This document shows, one piece after another, positions 6,861-10,442 of a DNA stretch of 10,442 nucleotides. Within the stretch, counting starts at the first letter, position 1. The number at the start of each line of letters is the position of its first letter. A program made the translations under genes and the position numbers. The stretch is from Treponema sp. (GTDB taxonomy: Bacteria > Spirochaetota > Spirochaetia > Treponematales > Breznakiellaceae): assembly GCA_031290325.1 (NCBI GenBank), contig JAITNU010000010.1:1-10442 (forward strand), given 5' to 3'. The notes under the pieces are model-generated. The model worked only from the letters and a program-made list of their open reading frames with translations, had not been told where the DNA came from and did not search any database.

Positions 6861-7499
6861 GGAAGGGGGTAACACGCTGATTGGGACGAGGGCTGCTCCT
6901 CCCAGAAACCCAAGGATCCGTTCCAGCAGCGCATCATAGGTGTCCACACAGGGAATATCCTGATATGCTGCCCTGATGGAGGGGGGTGCTCTGAAAAGAC
7001 AGCCCTTGTCGGCCTCATGGATCATGGCTAAATCGTTGAAGGAATCACCAGCGGCAAAAATTTCCACGTTGAGGGATTTTAAAGCCTTCACCGCCTGCTT
7101 TTTGCCGTCTTTCTGACGGAGCCGGTACCCGGTGATAGTTCCATCCGGGGCAGTTACCAGGCTGTTGCAGAAGAGCGTTGGGTAGCCCAGTTTTGCCATG
7201 AGGGGCTGGGCAAATTCCTTATATGTATCGGAAAGGATGATAAGCTCCGTTCGGGCTTTCAGGGCTTTGATAAATTCCACCGCCCCTTCCAGGGGTTCCA
7301 TTGTACCAATGACCTGCTTCATATCCCCTAGTTTAAGACCCCGCTGCCCCAGCAGCTCAATGCGAAACCGCATCAAGGTATCATAATCTGGTTCATCCCG
7401 GGTGGTCCGCCGTAATTCACTGATCCCCGTGGCCTCGGCAAAGGCTATCCAGATTTCAGGAATCAGAACCCCTTCAAGATCAAGACATACTAAATGCAT
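6840..7499 (-). CDS. thrH: ThrH-type phosphoserine phosphatase / homoserine phosphotransferase (HAD family)
   Basis: The 219-residue protein closely resembles Pseudomonas ThrH over most of its length. That enzyme dephosphorylates phosphoserine and can pass the phosphate to homoserine. HAD motif I is CLDLEGVL with nucleophile D7 and acid E9, where ThrH has DLEG instead of the usual DxDG. Motif II is S90 in IILSDTYKEF, motif III is the Lys pair in RQKDGKKQAV near 133-134, and motif IV is AAGDSFNDLAMI with D152 and D156. The segments PEIWIAFAEATGI, TTRDEPDYDTLM and GLKLGD are ThrH hallmarks. The start has AAGGGA six bases upstream. The C-terminus extends about 14 residues beyond the Pseudomonas protein (as remembered), and that part is encoded partly antisense to trpG. 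It probably supplies serine, and possibly phosphohomoserine. It lies 68 nt downstream of ackA on the same strand. Confidence 0.88.
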   Translation of the reverse strand: MHLVCLDLEGVLIPEIWIAFAEATGISELRRTTRDEPDYDTLMRFRIELLGQRGLKLGDMKQVIGTMEPLEGAVEFIKALKARTELIILSDTYKEFAQPLMAKLGYPTLFCNSLVTAPDGTITGYRLRQKDGKKQAVKALKSLNVEIFAAGDSFNDLAMIHEADKGCLFRAPPSIRAAYQDIPCVDTYDALLERILGFLGGAALVPISVLPPSLKPGES

Positions 7500-7517
7500 A
7501 CGTATTCCCTTAATGAA

Positions 7518-7549
7518 GTGTCGAAAAAAGCCGCGACCTTTTTCGACAC
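7518..7549. repeat. 32-bp near-palindrome between ackA and thrH
   Basis: The arms GTGTCGAAAAA (7518-7528) and TTTTTCGACAC (7539-7549) are perfect reverse complements. The 10-nt centre, AGCCGCGACC, is itself nearly symmetric, so 14 of 16 base pairs match across the whole element. It starts 19 nt after the ackA stop in the direction of transcription and ends 18 nt before thrH. No T-run follows the stem on either strand, so it is not a classical terminator. A dispersed palindromic repeat or an mRNA-stabilising or processing hairpin is more likely. Confidence 0.7.
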
Positions 7550-7567
7550 GTATTTTGAACCGGTTTT

Positions 7568-8902
7568 TTACACCTTGGCGATGATGGATGCCAGTTCAGG
7601 GTTCTTGACTAACTCTTCCTTAAGCCCCGCAGCCCGGCTTTTGTTCACATAGTCCTTGCTCTGGAAGGAATAGGTGAACTTGGTATGCACATCGTAGGTA
7701 CCCTTCATGAGGGCAAAGGCATCTTCGGTCATGACCAGTTCCTCATCTGTGGGGATGATGAATATGGGGATACTGGATTCGGGCTTTGAAATGAGGGTCT
7801 CGGTGTTCCGGGTATGGGCGAGATTGTTCTTCGCCGGATCATAGACAATACCGATACTTTCAAGTCCATCGAGGAACAACTGCCGCATAAAGGTGCCAAA
7901 CTCCCCAACCCCGGCGGTAAAGACCAGGGCATCCACCCGGCCCAGGGCCGCACGGTAGGCGCCGATGTACTTCTTAACCCGGTAGGCTTCCATGTTCTGG
8001 GAGAGGATCGCCCGCTTATCCCCCTTGAGGGCCGCAGCCTGAATGTCCCGGCGATCCGCATATTGACCGGTAATACCCAGAAGCCCGGACTTCTTATTGA
8101 GAGCCGTTTCCATTTCCGCGGCGCTCATGCCGGTTTTCCGCATCACATAGAAGGGCGTGGCCATGTCCGCATCCCCTGCACGGGTTCCCATGACCAGTCC
8201 TTCCAGAGGAGTAATACCCATAGACGTATCAAAAGAACAACCATCTTTGACCGCATTAATGGAAGAACCATTCCCGATGTGGGCGATGATGAGGTTCGTC
8301 TTAAAGGGGTCCTTGCCTAAAAGCACTGCCGCCCGTTTGGCGGTGTAGAGGAAAGAAGTCCCGTGGAACCCGTAGCGGCGAACCGCGTACTGCTCGTACC
8401 ATTCGTAGGGCATGGCGTAGAGGAAGGACTCAGGGGGCATAGTCTGGTGCCAGGCCGTATCCATGACAGCGCAATGGGGCACATTGGGGAGCACCTTCTT
8501 GGCCGCCTCAATACCCATGATATTGGCAGGGTTGTGGAGAGGCCCCAAGTCCTTGACCTCGTTGAAAGCCTTCATTGCCGCATCATCCACGATAACCGAC
8601 TTGGTAAACTTGTCCCCCCCGTGGAGTACCCGGTGCCCCACGGCCTTAATCACGCTCATGTCGGTGATGACCCCCTTTTCCGGGTCCGTAAGGGTTTTGA
8701 TGATGAGGTCTACCGCATCGGTGTGGGTGGGGCAGTTGTGGTTGAGGGTATATTTGGGCTTCCCCTTCACCTCATGGGTAATAAAAGAGTCCCCCAGGGT
8801 AACCTTTTCCACAACCCCAACGGCCAGGACATCCTTGTTGTCCCAGTCATAGACCTGATACTTAGCGGATGATGAACCGCAGTTTAATGTCAGAATAACC
8901 AT
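7568..8902 (-). CDS. ackA: Acetate kinase with C-terminal extension
   Basis: Acetate kinase interconverts acetyl phosphate plus ADP with acetate plus ATP, the ATP-yielding last step of acetogenesis and fermentation. The catalytic residues known from the Methanosarcina thermophila enzyme fall at the same numbers here: N7 in LNCGSSS, R91 in GHRVLHGG, D148 in VMDTAWHQ, H180 in YGFHGTS and R241 in MGTRAGD. The acidic residue usually at 384 is E387 in PTDEELV. The phosphate-binding segment HIGNGSSI is intact. Two features are unusual. The protein has 444 residues against about 400, with a lysine-rich tail after residue 400. The conserved segment usually read as GIGENS is GVGEFG here (331-336). GGAGG lies six bases before the ATG, and a promoter lies just upstream within the end of manC. 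No phosphotransacetylase gene is adjacent. Confidence 0.95.
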   Translation of the reverse strand: MVILTLNCGSSSAKYQVYDWDNKDVLAVGVVEKVTLGDSFITHEVKGKPKYTLNHNCPTHTDAVDLIIKTLTDPEKGVITDMSVIKAVGHRVLHGGDKFTKSVIVDDAAMKAFNEVKDLGPLHNPANIMGIEAAKKVLPNVPHCAVMDTAWHQTMPPESFLYAMPYEWYEQYAVRRYGFHGTSFLYTAKRAAVLLGKDPFKTNLIIAHIGNGSSINAVKDGCSFDTSMGITPLEGLVMGTRAGDADMATPFYVMRKTGMSAAEMETALNKKSGLLGITGQYADRRDIQAAALKGDKRAILSQNMEAYRVKKYIGAYRAALGRVDALVFTAGVGEFGTFMRQLFLDGLESIGIVYDPAKNNLAHTRNTETLISKPESSIPIFIIPTDEELVMTEDAFALMKGTYDVHTKFTYSFQSKDYVNKSRAAGLKEELVKNPELASIIAKV

Positions 8903-8929
8903 AAAAAACCTCCATAGGAATAAAAAACA

Positions 8930-8958
8930 AGTATACCATACTATAACAGTTCTGTCCT
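8930..8958 (-). promoter_or_regulatory. ackA: ackA promoter overlapping the 3' end of manC
   Basis: On the - strand AGGACA (8953-8958) and TATACT (8930-8935) are 17 bp apart. The -10 box is preceded by TGG, making an extended -10 element. Transcription would start near 8923, leaving a leader of about 20 nt that contains the GGAGG ribosome site. The -35 box lies inside the last codons of manC, so ackA can be expressed independently of it. Confidence 0.55.
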
Positions 8959-10095
8959 GCCTGCGGCCTTAATTTTTTCTACAATTTCCTTAACTTCCTG
9001 GGTTGCCCCCTTTTTGGCAATCAGCACTGTTGGGGCAGCGCCGTCCTTCCCTGAACGGACCACCACGATCAGGTCCTCGACGCCGCAGAGGGCCACCGGT
9101 ATATCGGAATCCACAAAGCACCCGCGGACTCCCCTTCCCGAACAATATACCTCCGCACCGGTATCCCCCACCAGTTGGCTATATTCATCCCAGCTTCCCA
9201 CATCACGCCATTCAAAATCAGCGGCCACCATGACGGTCTGCTCACTCTTTTCGGCTATCGCGTAATCAAAGGAAATATTTTTTGCCTCTCGATATGCTGC
9301 TGGTAAGCCCGGCCAATCCCCAAGGATCCGTAATCCCTGGGTTACGGTGTAGGATGATTCCGCCGGGGCCTCCAGGTGTTTGAAGGGACCAATCACCTCC
9401 GGGGCATGATCGGCAAATTCCCTGAGCATGAAGCGGGAAGAAAAGGCAAACATCCCGGAATTCCAGTAAAAATGGCCCTGGGCCAGGAATGCTTCGGCCT
9501 GCTGCCGGTCCGGTTTTTCCCGGAACGAGGCAACCCTCCATACTACCGGTTCACGGGATCCAGGCTGCCGGGAAAGGGGCTCCGCCACTTCGATATACCC
9601 ATACCCTGTCGAAGGTCCCTGAGGAGGAATACCGAAAACCGCCAGCTTACCTTGGTGGATAAAGGCAGCAGCCACATCGGCTTTGAAAACTGCTACAGGC
9701 TGAATGATATGATCGCTCGTGAGCACCAGCATGTTCCGTTCCTGCCCAAAAACCAGATCAGCGTACATGACCCCACAGGCTATGGCCGCGGCAGTGTTCT
9801 TTGCCGCCGGTTCGGGGATAAGGACGCAACGCCGCCGCTCCTCAACTGCAAGGTGTCCGCAGGTCTCAATGATATGGGGTACATGGTCTTTCCCGGCAAT
9901 GATAATGACCTCCCCACTTGTACCGATCACTGCCAAGGCCCGTGCCAGAGCCTCACTAAAAAAAGTAGGTTCCCCGGCATTTTTTTCCGGGCCTTTCCCG
10001 GCAATGGGCAGGAACTGCTTGGGCCGGTTTGATCGGCTCGCCGGCCACAGTCGCGTTCCCGACCCGCCTGCCATAATAATACAATCAGTAATCAT
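8941..10095 (-). CDS. manC: Mannose-1-phosphate guanylyltransferase
   Basis: The enzyme makes GDP-mannose from mannose-1-phosphate and GTP, a sugar donor for surface polysaccharides and glycans. The N-terminal nucleotide-binding signature IIMAGGSGTRLWPASR and RPKQFLPI is present, followed by IPEPAAKNTAAAIA, LTSDHII, GPSTGYGYIE, FREKPDRQQAEAFL, YWNSGMFAF, ISFDYAIAEKS and EWRDVGSWDEY. At 384 residues it contains the nucleotidyltransferase domain and a short C-terminal helix region. It lacks the phosphomannose isomerase cupin domain of longer bifunctional enzymes. The start at 10095 gives MITDCIIMAGG, the usual family N-terminus; the upstream ATG at 10128 would add eleven unconserved residues and lies across the promoter. 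The only Shine-Dalgarno-like sequence (AGAGGA) is 12 nt away. ackA follows 38 nt downstream on the same strand. Confidence 0.92.
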   Translation of the reverse strand: MITDCIIMAGGSGTRLWPASRSNRPKQFLPIAGKGPEKNAGEPTFFSEALARALAVIGTSGEVIIIAGKDHVPHIIETCGHLAVEERRRCVLIPEPAAKNTAAAIACGVMYADLVFGQERNMLVLTSDHIIQPVAVFKADVAAAFIHQGKLAVFGIPPQGPSTGYGYIEVAEPLSRQPGSREPVVWRVASFREKPDRQQAEAFLAQGHFYWNSGMFAFSSRFMLREFADHAPEVIGPFKHLEAPAESSYTVTQGLRILGDWPGLPAAYREAKNISFDYAIAEKSEQTVMVAADFEWRDVGSWDEYSQLVGDTGAEVYCSGRGVRGCFVDSDIPVALCGVEDLIVVVRSGKDGAAPTVLIAKKGATQEVKEIVEKIKAAGRTELL

Positions 10096-10101
10096 GGTCT
10101 T

Positions 10102-10130
10102 AGTATATCCTCTTGATGATCGAAACACAA
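10102..10130 (-). promoter_or_regulatory. manC: manC promoter abutting its start codon
   Basis: On the - strand TTGTGT (10125-10130) and TATACT (10102-10107) are 17 bp apart. Six bases separate the -10 box from the ATG at 10095, so the transcript would begin about at the start codon. This is the same geometry as at the thiamine pyrophosphokinase gene. Confidence 0.45.
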
Positions 10131-10155
10131 GGATTCAACAAGCAAGGAGGGACTG

Positions 10156-10260
10156 GTGTTGGAAAAATTTTACAGCTTAGGGTGCTGCGTGTCAAGAGTA
10201 TATCAACAAATTAATGGGGAAAAAACGTACTGTACAAAAAAATATAATAAAAATGCTTGA
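10156..10260 (+). CDS. Possible small ORF, 34 residues, unrecognised
   Basis: A GTG at 10156 lies five bases after a perfect ribosome site AAGGAGG (10144-10150), stronger than most in this window. A TTG at 10159 is also possible. The frame reads 34 residues to TGA at 10258. The peptide begins with about LEKFYSLGCCVSRVY, is basic at its end (lysine- and asparagine-rich) and has three cysteines, two adjacent. Composition becomes AT-rich compared with the neighbouring genes. No clear promoter is seen upstream, and the family is not recognised. It could be a small protein, a leader peptide for the downstream gene, or chance. Confidence 0.3.
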   Translation: MLEKFYSLGCCVSRVYQQINGEKTYCTKKYNKNA

Positions 10261-10284
10261 TAAATTAAATAAAAGTGATATATT
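10257..10284 (+). promoter_or_regulatory. Strong promoter for the right-edge gene
   Basis: TTGATA (10257-10262) and TATATT (10279-10284) are 16 bp apart, each one base from consensus. TGA precedes the -10 box and gives an extended -10 element. The start would be near 10291, leaving a leader of about 60-75 nt. The spacer and surroundings are very AT-rich. Confidence 0.6.
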
Positions 10285-10311
10285 GAATTCATACGGATAG
10301 AGACTGGTACA

Positions 10312-10328
10312 TCATACTGTAAGTATGA
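10312..10328 (+). repeat. Small dyad in the leader of the right-edge gene
   Basis: TCATACT (10312-10318) and AGTATGA (10322-10328) form a perfect 7-bp inverted repeat around GTA. It begins about 20 nt after the predicted transcription start and ends 26 nt before the TTG start candidate. It could be a protein-binding site or a small mRNA hairpin. Confidence 0.45.
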
Positions 10329-10353
10329 GAAGTTTATTAAAAGAAGGGTGGAA

Positions 10354-10442
10354 TTGAAGACTACTATGGACATGGCGCAAAATGAGATATCTATCGGTAT
10401 CTATCCATACATGAGTCCCAGGGCAGACCTCACCCAAAAAAC
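10354..10442 (+). CDS. Start of an unrecognised rightward gene (3' cut by window edge)
   Basis: The frame is open to the window end. From a TTG at 10354 the product begins MKTTMDMAQNEISIGIYPYM and continues with SPRADLTQK. AAGG (10344-10347) lies six bases before this TTG. ATG codons at 10366 and 10372 are alternatives without a good ribosome site. A strong promoter at 10257-10284 points to the gene, which supports its being real. Fewer than 30 residues are visible, with no signal peptide or known motif, so no function can be given. Confidence 0.5.
   Translation, partial: MKTTMDMAQNEISIGIYPYMSPRADLTQK

Noticed and set aside
7518..7549. Classical Rho-independent terminator for ackA
   Set aside because: The A/T runs are inside the stem and no T-run follows it on either strand, so it is listed as a palindromic repeat instead.
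7814..8872. Long + strand frames (168 and 169 residues) opposite ackA
   Set aside because: They lie entirely antisense to a well-supported acetate kinase with every catalytic residue, have no recognisable family or ribosome site, and fit the shadow frames expected in GC-rich genes.
9376..10032. A 218-residue + strand frame opposite manC
   Set aside because: It is antisense to the conserved nucleotidyltransferase motifs of manC, and its sequence is rich in Pro, Arg and Gly without any known domain.
10227..10235. GTACTGTAC short palindrome
   Set aside because: Only four bases per arm in an AT-rich stretch; too short to support as a site.

Overview
The window looks like part of a bacterial chromosome with moderately high GC. 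The gene content suggests an acetogenic spirochete, most likely a termite-gut Treponema close to T. primitia. This assignment is inferred from protein families: a RACo-type corrinoid activator paired with a DUF3786 protein, a CheY that reads like spirochete CheYs, and acetate kinase. No rRNA, tRNA, insertion sequence, phage gene or CRISPR array was seen.

Left part (1-3201, + strand): the window opens inside a RACo-like ASKHA/ferredoxin gene that has lost its start. It is followed one base later by a DUF3786 gene, so the two form a tight pair likely linked to corrinoid methyl transfer. After about 200 bp with a hairpin comes thiamine pyrophosphokinase. Its stop codon overlaps the stop codon of the convergent cheY.

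Centre (3198-6860): cheY and trpS are read leftward. trpE and trpG are read rightward from a strong promoter in the shared upstream region. That promoter carries two near-identical operator-like dyads, one of them on the -10 box. trpE and trpG overlap by 20 nt. No other tryptophan genes follow. trpG instead runs 21 nt into the end of the convergent thrH.

Right part (6840-10442): manC, ackA and thrH are all on the - strand. ackA has its own promoter. A 32-bp near-palindrome separates ackA from thrH. Beyond manC is an AT-rich divergent region with a possible 34-residue ORF, a good promoter, a small dyad and the start of an unrecognised rightward gene cut by the window edge.

Functionally, the region joins C1/acetate energy metabolism (RACo, DUF3786, AckA) with amino-acid, cofactor and envelope-precursor genes (TrpEG, TrpS, ThrH, TPK, ManC) and one chemotaxis-type response regulator. 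Most of it is ordinary housekeeping. The least explained items are the DUF3786 partner of RACo, the tandem trp operator candidate, the ackA-thrH palindrome and the right-edge intergenic region.
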